A stretch of DNA of 64,000 bases, taken from the NCBI RefSeq assembly GCF_026274175.1, contig NZ_JAPHNL010000135.1, positions 1 to 64,000 on the forward strand. Direction: 5' to 3'. The position numbers were made by a program, and so were the translations under genes. The notes beneath the pieces were generated by a model. That model did no database searches. It had not been told where the DNA came from and worked only from the letters and a program-made list of their open reading frames with translations. This DNA comes from Streptomyces beihaiensis. GTDB lineage: Bacteria; Actinomycetota; Actinomycetes; Streptomycetales; Streptomycetaceae. The first letter of the stretch is position 1; the number at the start of each line of letters is the position of its first letter. Below are positions 20,462 through 28,850 of the stretch, piece after piece.

Positions 20462-21811
20462 ATGAGCACAGGCGACGGGGCGGGAAGCCGCACGGCACTG
20501 GTCGAGGACCTGATGGAGCGCTTCCCGCACGTGCCGAAGGAAGCGGTCTTCAAGGAGGACCTGCTGCGCGGCGGCATCGCCTTCGACGAGTCGGCGCTCA
20601 CCGACACGGCGAACGAGGCGTCCGGCGAGGTCAAGCCGAAGTCGTACTTCATCTTCTCCTTCGACCACGGCACGCTGCCGGAGCTCGGCGAGGCCGCGCT
20701 GCGTCGCCCGCCCGAGGAGATCGTCCTCACCGGCGGCCCCTACGGCCTGCGCCGCACGGTCGTCTCGGTCCGTGTGAACCCCAACTCGCCGTACCGGGTG
20801 GCGGCGGGCGACGACGGCCTGCTCGGCCTCTACCTCGGCGGCAGGCGCATCGCCGACGTCGGCCTGCCGCCCATGCCCGACTACTACCGGCACAAGCTCG
20901 CCAACGGAAAGTCGGTCATGGAGGTGGCCCCCACCATCCAGTGGGGCTACCTCATCTATCTCACGGTCTTCCGCGTCTGCCAGTACTTCGGCGCCAAGGA
21001 GGAGTGCCAGTACTGCGACATCAACCACAACTGGCGCCAGCACAAGGCGGCCGGCCGCCCGTACACCGGCGTCAAGGACGTCGAGGAGGTCCTGGAGGCC
21101 CTCGACATCATCGACCGCTACGACACGGCGAAGGCGTCGACGGCGTACACCCTCACCGGCGGCTCCATCACCTCCCAGGTGCAGGGCCGCGACGAGGCCG
21201 ACTTCTACGGGCACTACGCCAAGGCCATCGAGGAGCGCTTCCCGGACCGCTGGATCGGCAAGGTGGTGGCCCAGGCCCTGCCGCTCGACGACGTGAAGCG
21301 GTTCCACGACTACGGCGTGAAGATCTACCACCCCAACTACGAGGTGTGGGACCGGCGCCTGTTCGAGCTGTACTGCCCCGGCAAGGAGCGCTACGTCGGC
21401 CGCGACGAGTGGCACAAGCGCATCCTCGACTCGGCGGAGGTCTTCGGGCCGCGCAACGTCATCCCGAACTTCGTGGCTGGCGTCGAGATGGCCGAGCCGT
21501 TCGGTTTCACGTCGGTGGACGAGGCGATCGCCTCCACCACGGAGGGCCTGCGCTTCTTCATGTCGCAGGGCATCACGCCGCGCTTCACCACGTGGTGCCC
21601 CGAGCCGACGACGCCGCTCGGCAAGGCGAATCCGCTGGGCGCTCCGCTGGAGTACCACATCCGGCTGCTCGACGCCTACCGGTCGACCATGGACGAGTTC
21701 GGGCTCTCGTCGCCGCCCGGATACGGCCCGGCCGGGGCGGGCCGGGCCGTGTTCTCGGTGAGCTCGTTCATGGACAGCCTCGCGCCCGATGAAGAGGCCG
21801 TCGAGGCGTAG
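20462..21811 (+). CDS. radical SAM protein with a CX8CX2C cluster motif
   Basis: A 449-residue radical SAM-like protein of unknown substrate. The putative [4Fe-4S] ligands are Cys173, Cys182 and Cys185 in VCQYFGAKEECQYCDINHN, spaced CX8CX2C instead of the classical CX3CX2C. Supporting features are the aromatic residue before the last Cys, an SAM-amino-group-type glycine motif YTLTGGSITS (about 230) and a TIM-barrel pattern to about residue 400. The sequence before the motif (about 60-160) is a separate beta-rich region. An ATG with AGGAGTGG upstream sets the start. It stands alone on the plus strand between the galactanase fragment and aspA, so there is no operon clue. Confidence 0.75.
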   Translation: MSTGDGAGSRTALVEDLMERFPHVPKEAVFKEDLLRGGIAFDESALTDTANEASGEVKPKSYFIFSFDHGTLPELGEAALRRPPEEIVLTGGPYGLRRTVVSVRVNPNSPYRVAAGDDGLLGLYLGGRRIADVGLPPMPDYYRHKLANGKSVMEVAPTIQWGYLIYLTVFRVCQYFGAKEECQYCDINHNWRQHKAAGRPYTGVKDVEEVLEALDIIDRYDTAKASTAYTLTGGSITSQVQGRDEADFYGHYAKAIEERFPDRWIGKVVAQALPLDDVKRFHDYGVKIYHPNYEVWDRRLFELYCPGKERYVGRDEWHKRILDSAEVFGPRNVIPNFVAGVEMAEPFGFTSVDEAIASTTEGLRFFMSQGITPRFTTWCPEPTTPLGKANPLGAPLEYHIRLLDAYRSTMDEFGLSSPPGYGPAGAGRAVFSVSSFMDSLAPDEEAVEA

Positions 21812-21826
21812 GCGCGACGGCGGGTT

Positions 21827-23275
21827 TCAGCGACGCGTCCCCGCAAGCCGCTCCGGCGTCAGCAGCTCCGCCAACTGATCAGGCGGCAACAGGCCCTTCT
21901 CAAGGGCCAGTTCCGCCACCCCGCGCCCGGTGGCGAGGGCTTCCTTCGCCACCGCGGTCGCGGCCTCGTACCCGATGTGCGGGTTGAGGGCCGTGACCAG
22001 GCCGATGGAGTTCTCCACGCTCGCGCGCAGCGCGGCCTCGTTGGCGGTGATGCCCGACACGCAGCGCTCGGCGAGCGTGCGGCACGCGGCGCTCAGCGAC
22101 GTGATGCCGCGCGAGAGGGCGTGCAGGATCACCGGCTCGAACGCGTTGAGCTGGAGCTGGCCCGCCTCCGCCGCCATGGTGATGGTGACGTCGCTGCCGA
22201 TCACCTCGAAGGCGACCTGGTTGACGACCTCCGGGATCACCGGGTTGACCTTGCCCGGCATGATCGACGAACCCGCCTGCACCGGCGGCAGGTTGATCTC
22301 GCCGAGACCGGCGCGCGGCCCGGACGAGAGCAGTCGCAGGTCGTTGCAGGTCTTCGAGAGCTTGACCGCGATCCGCTTGAGCACGCCGGACAGTTGCACG
22401 AACGCGCCGCAGTCCTGCGTGGCCTCGACCAGGTTCACCGACGTCACCAGCGGCAGGCCGGTGATGGCCGCGAGGTGGCGGCGGGCCGCCTCCGCGTAAC
22501 CGGCGGGCGCGTTGAGCCCCGTGCCGATCGCCGTGGCACCGAGGTTGATCTCGTGGATCAGCTCGACCGCCTCCGCGAGCCGGCCCCGGTCCTCCTCCAG
22601 CATCACGGCGTACGTGGAGAACTCCTGGCCGAGCGTCATCGGCACGGCGTCCTGGAGCTGGGTGCGGCCCATCTTCAGGACCGATCGGAACTCGACGGCC
22701 TTCGCCGCGAACGCGTCCTGCAGCACCGCCATCGCCCGCAGCAGCCCGCGGGCCGACTCGATGGTGGCGATGCGCAGCGCGGTCGGGTAGGCGTCGTTGG
22801 TGGACTGGCCGAGGTTGACGTCCTCGTTGGGGTGCAGGTGCTGGTAGGAGCCCTTGGGGTGGCCGAGCAGTTCGAGGGCGCGGTTGGCGACGACCTCGTT
22901 GGCGTTCATGTTCGTCGACGTGCCCGCGCCGCCCTGCACGACGTCCACGACGAACTGGTCGTGCAGCTTGCCGGAACGGATCTCGCGGCAGGCCGTCACG
23001 ATGGCCTCCGCCTTGGCCGGGGTCAGCAGGCCCAGCTCCTCGTTGGCCAGGGCCGCGGCCTCCTTCACGGCGGCGAGCGCGTCGATCAGGCGCGGGTGGA
23101 CCGAGATCGGCGTGCCGGTGATGGGGAAGTTCTCCACGGCGCGCAGCGTGTGCACGCCCCAGTACGCGTCGGCCGGTACGTCGCGCTCGCCGAGCAGGTC
23201 GTGCTCGCGGCGGAAGGCGGGACCGGCAGGGGAGACAGCGGTGGCAGGGGAGGCCGGGGCGGCATTCGTCGTCAT
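21827..23275 (-). CDS. aspA: aspartate ammonia-lyase
   Basis: A 482-residue aspartase of the fumarase/aspartase superfamily, which deaminates L-aspartate to fumarate and ammonia. It shows the substrate loop signature [46 protein letters not shown] and [17 protein letters not shown]. An alanine-rich N-terminal extension precedes [11 protein letters not shown]. Its ATG overlaps the asparaginase TGA by 4 bp, so the pair is translationally coupled and forms an asparagine-to-fumarate pathway. A divergent AsnC-type regulator lies upstream of the asparaginase gene. Confidence 0.94.
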   Translation of the reverse strand: MTTNAAPASPATAVSPAGPAFRREHDLLGERDVPADAYWGVHTLRAVENFPITGTPISVHPRLIDALAAVKEAAALANEELGLLTPAKAEAIVTACREIRSGKLHDQFVVDVVQGGAGTSTNMNANEVVANRALELLGHPKGSYQHLHPNEDVNLGQSTNDAYPTALRIATIESARGLLRAMAVLQDAFAAKAVEFRSVLKMGRTQLQDAVPMTLGQEFSTYAVMLEEDRGRLAEAVELIHEINLGATAIGTGLNAPAGYAEAARRHLAAITGLPLVTSVNLVEATQDCGAFVQLSGVLKRIAVKLSKTCNDLRLLSSGPRAGLGEINLPPVQAGSSIMPGKVNPVIPEVVNQVAFEVIGSDVTITMAAEAGQLQLNAFEPVILHALSRGITSLSAACRTLAERCVSGITANEAALRASVENSIGLVTALNPHIGYEAATAVAKEALATGRGVAELALEKGLLPPDQLAELLTPERLAGTRR

Positions 23276-24384
23276 GCTGCGGTCTTCTCGTCGGTCTCGG
23301 CAGGAGTGTGGGCGGGGCTGTCGGCAGGGGCGTCGGCCACGTCGGCGGCCGGGCCGTGGGCGGCGTCCTCGGCGGGCGCGTCGATGAGGCGGCGCAGCAG
23401 CTGCGTGCGCTCGGCGCGGGTGGCGTCGGCGCTCGCGAGCAGGGCGGACAGGACGGCGATGCGCGCCTGGCCCGCGCGCAGGGTCCCGCTGAGCACGGCG
23501 CCCGCCGCGACGAGGTCGACGGCGCCGCCGCCGGTGTAGATCTCGGCGAGCGGGCCCGCGGGCACCCGCGTAGTGACGACGACGAGGATGCCGCGTGCGG
23601 CGGCGGCGCGGACCGCCTCGACGAACGCCGGGGTGGCGTTGCCCGCGCCGGTGGCGACGAGCACGATGCCGCGTGCCCCGGCGGCGACGGCCGCCTCGAA
23701 CAGGGCCGGGTCGGCGTCGCTGTGGTGCATGACGATGTCGACGCGCGGCACGGCGGCGTCGGCGCCCGGCACGGGCAGCGGGGCCGGGCGGCGCGGGGCG
23801 CGGCGGACGTCGGCGCGGCCGAAGCCGAGGCGGCCCAGCGGCTCGACGGCCGACGGGTCGTCGAACGCGTTCGGGGCGAGGGTCTGCGTCTTCACGGTGC
23901 CGCGGGCGGCGTGCACGGTGCCGTTGAAGACGACGAGCACGCCCAGGCCGCGCACGGTCGCGGCGGCCTGGATCGCGTCGTGCATGTTGCCGGGGCCGTC
24001 GCCGTCGGCCGCGCCGAGCGGGAGCTGGGCGCCGGTGAAGACCACCGGGCGGGGGTCGTCGTGGTGGAGGTCCACCAGGAACGCCGACTCCTCCAGGGTG
24101 TCCGTGCCGTGCGTGACGACGATGCCGTCCACGTCCGGGTCGGCGAGCACGTCGCGCACGGTGCGGACGAGGGCCAGCTGGAGATCGCTGGTCATCCGGG
24201 AGCTGTTCACGTTGAACAGGTCGAGCACCCGCACCTCGACGCCCGCCGGCACGGCGGCGCTGGCCAGGACGGTGTCTCCGGCGGCGTCGGCGGCGTAACC
24301 GGTGCCCTGCCAGCGGCTGGCTATGGTGCCGCCGGTGCTGATGAGGGTGATGCGCCGCGGCTTGTCGGGCCGGATGCGTTCCAT
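23272..24384 (-). CDS. L-asparaginase
   Basis: A 370-residue asparaginase that hydrolyses asparagine to aspartate and ammonia. Both catalytic threonine motifs are present: [12 protein letters not shown] near the start and [15 protein letters not shown] at about 110. The ATG at 24384 begins MERIRPDKP. No signal peptide is visible, so it is probably cytoplasmic. An acidic, low-complexity tail (about 340-370) extends beyond the family core. It is first in an operon with aspA, 159 bp from the divergent asnC-type gene. Confidence 0.92.
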   Translation of the reverse strand: MERIRPDKPRRITLISTGGTIASRWQGTGYAADAAGDTVLASAAVPAGVEVRVLDLFNVNSSRMTSDLQLALVRTVRDVLADPDVDGIVVTHGTDTLEESAFLVDLHHDDPRPVVFTGAQLPLGAADGDGPGNMHDAIQAAATVRGLGVLVVFNGTVHAARGTVKTQTLAPNAFDDPSAVEPLGRLGFGRADVRRAPRRPAPLPVPGADAAVPRVDIVMHHSDADPALFEAAVAAGARGIVLVATGAGNATPAFVEAVRAAAARGILVVVTTRVPAGPLAEIYTGGGAVDLVAAGAVLSGTLRAGQARIAVLSALLASADATRAERTQLLRRLIDAPAEDAAHGPAADVADAPADSPAHTPAETDEKTAA

Positions 24385-24485
24385 GGGGCCGCCTCGGGGG
24401 GAATCGGGCCGTCCGGTACCCGGGGTGGTGGGTGCCGGGCGGCGCAAGGGTGTTCGATGCCTCGCAAGGATAGGCGGAATCGCCC

Positions 24486-24498
24486 GCAATCGGATTGC
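24486..24498. promoter_or_regulatory. Lrp/AsnC operator candidate
   Basis: GCAATC-G-GATTGC is a perfect 13-bp palindrome between the asparaginase operon and the divergent Lrp/AsnC gene, 46 bp from the regulator start and 102 bp from the asparaginase start. It is the best candidate for the regulator's binding site. Confidence 0.55.
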
Positions 24499-24531
24499 CA
24501 CTTCTGCTCGCGAGAGGGCGTCGCCGGGGCG

Positions 24532-24537
24532 CACAAT
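24532..24537 (+). promoter_or_regulatory. probable -10 of a leaderless asnC-type transcript
   Basis: CACAAT ends 6 bp before the ATG at 24544 and no ribosome site precedes that ATG, which fits leaderless transcription. Confidence 0.35.
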
Positions 24538-24543
24538 TGCGTC

Positions 24544-24993
24544 ATGGACGGGATTGACCTCAGTATCTTGCGCGAGCTTCAGAACGACGGTCGGCTGAGC
24601 AACCAGGAACTGGCCCATCGGGTGGGCCTGAGCCCCTCCCCGTGCCTGCGCCGGGTGCGGCAGCTGGAGAAGGACGGTGTCATCCAGGGGTACCGCGCGG
24701 TCGTCGACCCGGAGGCGGTCGGACGCGGCTTCGAGGTGCTGGTCTCCATCGAGGTGCGGCGCGACCGGGCCTGTGTCGAGGCGTTCGAGCATGCCCTGCA
24801 GGACATCCCCGACGTGATCGAGGCGTACCGCCTCTTCGGCAGTCCCGGCTGCCTGCTGCGGATCGCGGTCGCCGACCTCGCCGCGTACGAGCGCCTGTGG
24901 ATCGAACGGCTCACCGCGCTCGAAGGGGTGACCGAGGTGAACTCACAGATCATCATGAAGCGGGTGAAGGAGCCGCGGGGGCTTCCCGTGTGA
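24544..24993 (+). CDS. Lrp/AsnC-family transcriptional regulator
   Basis: A 149-residue regulator with an N-terminal winged HTH (DLSILRELQNDGRLSNQELAHRVGLSPSPCLRRVRQLE) and a C-terminal RAM ligand-binding domain (about 65-140, VEAYRLFGSPGCLLRIAVADLAAYERL). Its divergence from asparaginase and aspartase suggests that it senses asparagine or aspartate and controls that operon through the palindrome between them. It ends 35 bp from the convergent PTS-associated gene. Confidence 0.92.
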   Translation: MDGIDLSILRELQNDGRLSNQELAHRVGLSPSPCLRRVRQLEKDGVIQGYRAVVDPEAVGRGFEVLVSIEVRRDRACVEAFEHALQDIPDVIEAYRLFGSPGCLLRIAVADLAAYERLWIERLTALEGVTEVNSQIIMKRVKEPRGLPV

Positions 24994-25028
24994 GGCGCCC
25001 CCCGCGGGCGGTGGTCCGCCGGACCGCC

Positions 25029-25937
25029 TCAGCTCCTCGCGGCGGGCGCCCGGCGGCCGCTCAGTGCCATCCGGTTCCACGTGTGACGGCGACCGCGGAT
25101 CGCCACCGAGTACGCGTAGAGCAGCTCAGGGTCGCAGACGCCCGGAATGTAGGAGTCGCCGAAGTGGTGCGCGTCGATGCCCACTTCCTTCGCGTTCAGG
25201 GCGAGTTGGGCCACCACGTTGCGGTGTGAGCCCTCCTGGCTGGTGCCGATGGCGCCCATCACGACCGCGCCCGCGTCCTGTACGGCGGCGACGGCCTCGG
25301 CGGCGAGCTCCTTGGTGACACCGGGCAGGGTGCCCGGCAGCGGCATCACGACACCGTCGGCACCGGCGGCCGCCAGGTTCGTCAGCCGCTCGACGGTCAC
25401 CCGCTCCGGGTGCCCGGCGTGGTGCATCTTGCCGGACCACAGCGCCGCGTCGTCGCCGAGTCCGGCCCGCAGTTCCTCGGTCACCCGCGCCATGCCGTCG
25501 AACGAACCGCCGGTGCCGGGGTTGGCGGTGATGCACAGCATGGCCGCCCCCCTGTCGATCAGGCGCTTGGCGTACTCCGGCTCGGCGCGCCGGATCTCGG
25601 GTACGTCGCCGGGCTCCAGATTGACGCCGACCGGCCGCCCGACGGCCTCGGCCAGCTCCGTGAACGTACGGAACGTGCCCAGGCCCGGCAGGTGGAGCCG
25701 GTCGCCGTCCCAGGCCCGCTCGATCAGGTTGAGCACCACGATGTCGGCGCCGAACGCCGCCACCAGCTCGGCGTTGTGCACGCCGCGCCCGTCCGGGTGC
25801 GGGGAGAGCGCGGCACGCTCGGCGAAGACCTCGCCGACCATGGTGCGGCCCTCGGCGGCGGCGACGGACGCGGTCAGGGCGCGGCCGCGCAGTGCGGCGA
25901 GGCCGTCGCGGTCGAGGTCGAGGATGCGCGTGGTCAT
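25029..25937 (-). CDS. PTS-associated protein of unknown function (probable TIM barrel)
   Basis: A 302-residue conserved protein that I believe belongs to an uncharacterised family found beside phosphotransferase genes (recalled as DUF7916; not checked). Alternating strands and helices suggest a TIM barrel: FGADIVVLNLIER, VGVNLEPGD, AAMLCITANPGTGGS, ALWSGKMHHAGH, GADGVVMPLPGTLPGV, AGAVVMGAIGTSQEGSHRN. Charged C-terminal-end loops (NLEPGD, GKMHH) suggest a phosphosugar or metal site. It follows the EIIC gene by 51 bp, the likely promoter being the DasR-controlled one upstream of that gene. An aldolase or lyase acting on the transported sugar phosphate is possible but inferred. Confidence 0.6.
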   Translation of the reverse strand: MTTRILDLDRDGLAALRGRALTASVAAAEGRTMVGEVFAERAALSPHPDGRGVHNAELVAAFGADIVVLNLIERAWDGDRLHLPGLGTFRTFTELAEAVGRPVGVNLEPGDVPEIRRAEPEYAKRLIDRGAAMLCITANPGTGGSFDGMARVTEELRAGLGDDAALWSGKMHHAGHPERVTVERLTNLAAAGADGVVMPLPGTLPGVTKELAAEAVAAVQDAGAVVMGAIGTSQEGSHRNVVAQLALNAKEVGIDAHHFGDSYIPGVCDPELLYAYSVAIRGRRHTWNRMALSGRRAPAARS

Positions 25938-25988
25938 GGGGAACCTTTCGCAGTGCGGTGGGGGTGGGGGTGTCGCGCGTCGGCGCGG

Positions 25989-27233
25989 TCACTTGGTGAC
26001 CGAGTCGACCTCTTCCTCCGGTTCGCGGCCGGGCGTCGGGATGTCGAACTTCATGATGAGGAAGCGGAACAGCACGTAGTAGAGGACCGCGAAGGCGAGA
26101 CCGATCGGGATGATCATCCAGGGGTTGGTGGCGAGCTTCCAGTTGAGCGCGTAGTCGATCAGACCCGCCGAGAACCCGAAGCCGTCCCTCACCCCGAGCG
26201 CCCAGGTCACCGCCATCGAGACACCGGTGAGCACGGCGTGGACCGCGTACAGGGCGGGCGCGATGAACAGGAAGGTGAACTCGATCGGCTCGGTGATGCC
26301 GGTCACCAGCGAGGTCAGGGCCAGGGAGAGCATCATCCCCATGGTGGCCTTGCGGCGGTGCGGCTCGGCGGCGTGCGCGATGGCGATGGCCGCGGCGGGC
26401 AGGCCGAACATCATGATCGGGAAGAAGCCGGTCAGGAACTGGCCCGCGGTCGGGTCGCCGTGGAAGAAGCGGGGGATCTCGCCGTGCCACACGTTGCCCG
26501 CGGCGTCGGTGAACGAGCCGACCTGCTGCTGGAAGAACGTGTTGAGGAACTGGTGCATGCCGACCGGGATGAGCCCGCGGTTGAAGACGCCGTAGAGGCC
26601 CGAGCCGAAGGCGCCCAGGCCGGTCAGCCAGTCGCTGAAGTGGCCCAGCGCGTCACCGATGGGCTGCCAGGCCAGGCCGAAGAAGACGCCGAAGACCACG
26701 CCGATGAAGGCCATGATGATCGGCACGAGTCGTCGTCCGTTGAAGAAGCCCAGCCAGTCGACCAGTCTGGTGCGGTGGTAGCGCTGCCAGACGACGGCGC
26801 TGACGAGCCCGAGGACGATGCCGCCGAGCACTCCGGGGTCCTGCGGCGTGCCCTTGGGCAGTGCCTCGGTGACCGACCCGGCGACGGGGAAGGCGGTCAG
26901 GACGTTCTTGTAGACGAGGAAGCCGACGAGCGCGGCGAGCGCCGTGGAGCCGTCGGCCTTCTTCGCGTAGCCGATGGCCACGCCGACACAGAACAGCAGC
27001 GGCAGGTTCTGGAATATCGCGCCGCCCGCGGCGTCGAAGACCGCGGCCACCTTGTGCCAGCCGAGTCCGTCGTCGCCGAACACGTCGGGCTGGCCGAGCC
27101 GGAGCAGGATCGCCGCGGCCGGCATGGCGGCGACGGGCAGTTGCAGACTGCGGCCGATCTTCTGCAGGGACGCCATCACGCCGGAGCGTCTGGTGCCGCC
27201 GGCCTCGGGCGGCGCGGTGGTGGCCGTGGTCAT
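25989..27233 (-). CDS. PTS EIIC permease, glucose/N-acetylglucosamine family
   Basis: A 414-residue integral membrane EIIC domain that moves and phosphorylates an incoming hexose. Features are IGRSLQLPVAAMPAAAILLRLG at the start, HQFLNTFFQQQVG, and the sugar-site motif GITEPIEFTFLF, with about 10 membrane helices. No EIIB or EIIA domain is fused, so it needs partners such as a separate EIIB. An almost perfect DasR operator lies 18 bp upstream of the start, so N-acetylglucosamine or a related amino sugar is the likely substrate, as for Streptomyces NagE2. I cannot separate NagE1/NagE2/PtsG types by eye. Confidence 0.85.
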   Translation of the reverse strand: MTTATTAPPEAGGTRRSGVMASLQKIGRSLQLPVAAMPAAAILLRLGQPDVFGDDGLGWHKVAAVFDAAGGAIFQNLPLLFCVGVAIGYAKKADGSTALAALVGFLVYKNVLTAFPVAGSVTEALPKGTPQDPGVLGGIVLGLVSAVVWQRYHRTRLVDWLGFFNGRRLVPIIMAFIGVVFGVFFGLAWQPIGDALGHFSDWLTGLGAFGSGLYGVFNRGLIPVGMHQFLNTFFQQQVGSFTDAAGNVWHGEIPRFFHGDPTAGQFLTGFFPIMMFGLPAAAIAIAHAAEPHRRKATMGMMLSLALTSLVTGITEPIEFTFLFIAPALYAVHAVLTGVSMAVTWALGVRDGFGFSAGLIDYALNWKLATNPWMIIPIGLAFAVLYYVLFRFLIMKFDIPTPGREPEEEVDSVTK

Positions 27234-27250
27234 CGCAAGCTCCTCCTGGG

Positions 27251-27265
27251 GTGGTCTAAACCAGT
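27251..27265. promoter_or_regulatory. DasR operator (dre) upstream of the EIIC gene
   Basis: TGGTCTAAACCA (27252-27263) within GTGGTCTAAACCAGT differs from the published dre consensus (A-C-TGGTCTAGACCA-core) at one position. It sits 18-32 bp upstream of the permease ATG, where DasR would block transcription until glucosamine-6-phosphate releases it. Confidence 0.75.
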
Positions 27266-27345
27266 GCCGGGGTTACTAGATGTAGCACGGCAAATCGACC
27301 AAAAACCCTGTATCACCCAGGATGGGAAACATTCGCCGCATATCA

Positions 27346-27369
27346 GTGACCAAGCTCCTTCGTGGTCAC
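27346..27369. repeat. inverted repeat in the EIIC/ABC divergent region
   Basis: GTGACCA (27346-27352) and TGGTCAC (27363-27369) form a 7-bp inverted repeat with a 10-bp spacer between the two divergent transport genes. It could be an operator for either. Confidence 0.35.
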
Positions 27370-27483
27370 GGCGATCGGGGGACGTTGGTCCCTCCCGCTC
27401 GCGACCGAGGCCCTGAAACCGCCTCACGTGCCCGCTGCCCGTCCCACGCGTCGAACACGTCCTCTCCCTCGGCCCGGAACACG

Positions 27484-27515
27484 CCCCGGCGTGCGTAACC
27501 CGCGCACGCCCGGGG
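27484..27515 (+). promoter_or_regulatory. hairpin at the start of the sugar ABC operon
   Basis: CCCCGG-CGTGCG and CGCACG-C-CCGGGG pair as a 12-bp stem with one bulged base around TAACCCG. The stem ends right before the GGGGGAG ribosome site of the solute-binding-protein gene, so it could act as an operator or limit translation. Confidence 0.35.
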
Positions 27516-27528
27516 GAGATAGACGAGG

Positions 27529-28842
27529 GTGACCACCTCTGAGCCCACCGAGCCGATCCCCGCGCCGACCTTCTCTCGCCGACGGCTGTTCACGCTCGGC
27601 GCGGGAGCCGCACTCACCGCGGCCCTCGCCGCCTGCGGCTCCAACACCGGCCGTGGCAGCGGCAGTTCGGGCGGACACGGCGCTCCCGTCCTGTCCCAGT
27701 GGTACCACCAGTACGGAGAGGCCGGGACCGAACAAGCCGTCAAGCGTTACGCCGCCGCGTACACCGAGGCGAGGGTCTCCGTGCAGTGGCGCCCCGGCGA
27801 CTACGACCGGCAGACCGCCGCCGCGCTCCTCACCGACGCGGGACCTGACGTCTTCGAGGTCAACGGCCCCACCCTCGACCAGATCCAGGGCCACCAGGTC
27901 GTCGACCTCACCCACGAGATCGCGGCCGTCCGCCCCGACTTCAACGCCGCGGTCCTCGCACCCAAGACCTACCGCGGCAAGGTGTACGGCATCCCGCAGA
28001 CCATCGACATGCAGATGCTCTACTACCGCAAGAGCCTGCTGACCGCGGCGGGTGTCCGGCCACCGCGCACCCTCCACGAGCTGGTCGACGCCGCCCACCG
28101 CCTCACCACCAGGAACGTCAAGGGCCTCTTCCTCGGCAACGACGGCGGCGCCGGAGTCCTCGGCGGCACACCGCTGTTCGCCGCCGGTCTCGAACTCGTC
28201 ACCGCCGACGGGCGCGTCGGCTTCGACGACCCCGCCGCGGCCGCCGCCCTCGCCGGACTGCACACCCTGTACGCGAACAAGTCCCTGCTGCTCGGCGCCC
28301 CCGCCGACTGGGCCGACCCGTCCGCGTTCACCCAGGGCCTCACCGCCATGCAGTGGACCGGACTGTGGGCGATGCCGCAGATCAAGAAGGCGCTCGGCGA
28401 CGACTTCGGCGTGCTCCCGTTCCCCGCCGCCGGGAACCACGGCCGACCCGCCGTGCCGGTCGGCGCCTACGCCACCGCCGTCAGCGCCCGCAGCAAGCAC
28501 GTCGACGCGGCCAAGGCGTACGCGAAGTGGCTGTGGGTCGACCGCACCGACGACCAACAGGACTTCGCGCTCTCCTACGGCTTCCACATCCCCGCGCGCG
28601 TCTCGCTGGCGAAGAAGGCCGCCAAGCTGCGCACGGGCCCCGCCGCCGACGCCGTCGGCTTCGCCACCGACCACGGCCACGCCAGCCCGCTGCTGTGGAC
28701 CCCCAAGTCCCAGACGGCGCTCCAGGACGCCCTGACCAGGATCATCCAGGGCGGCGCCGACCCCTCGGCGCAACTCAAGTCGGTGGTGAGCACGGTCGGT
28801 TCGGAACTGAGCCGCGTACTGAAGAAGAGCGGGAAGGGCTGA
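27529..28842 (+). CDS. sugar ABC transporter solute-binding lipoprotein
   Basis: A 437-residue extracellular binding protein (COG1653 type), exported by Tat (SRRRLFTLGAG) and lipidated at the Cys of ALAAC (about residue 36). It has the usual motifs QWYHQYGEAGTEQAVKRYAAAYTE, DVFEVNGPTLDQIQ and GIPQTIDMQMLYYRKSLL. The GTG start follows GGGGGAG. It delivers an oligosaccharide or sugar to the two permeases that follow; the sugar is not identifiable from sequence. No regulator gene is adjacent. Confidence 0.9.
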   Translation: MTTSEPTEPIPAPTFSRRRLFTLGAGAALTAALAACGSNTGRGSGSSGGHGAPVLSQWYHQYGEAGTEQAVKRYAAAYTEARVSVQWRPGDYDRQTAAALLTDAGPDVFEVNGPTLDQIQGHQVVDLTHEIAAVRPDFNAAVLAPKTYRGKVYGIPQTIDMQMLYYRKSLLTAAGVRPPRTLHELVDAAHRLTTRNVKGLFLGNDGGAGVLGGTPLFAAGLELVTADGRVGFDDPAAAAALAGLHTLYANKSLLLGAPADWADPSAFTQGLTAMQWTGLWAMPQIKKALGDDFGVLPFPAAGNHGRPAVPVGAYATAVSARSKHVDAAKAYAKWLWVDRTDDQQDFALSYGFHIPARVSLAKKAAKLRTGPAADAVGFATDHGHASPLLWTPKSQTALQDALTRIIQGGADPSAQLKSVVSTVGSELSRVLKKSGKG

Positions 28843-28850
28843 GGAGGGCG

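Noticed and set aside
25000-25030. Terminator between asnC and the PTS-associated gene
   Set aside because: Only a 5-bp GGTCC/GGACC stem is visible; too weak to call.
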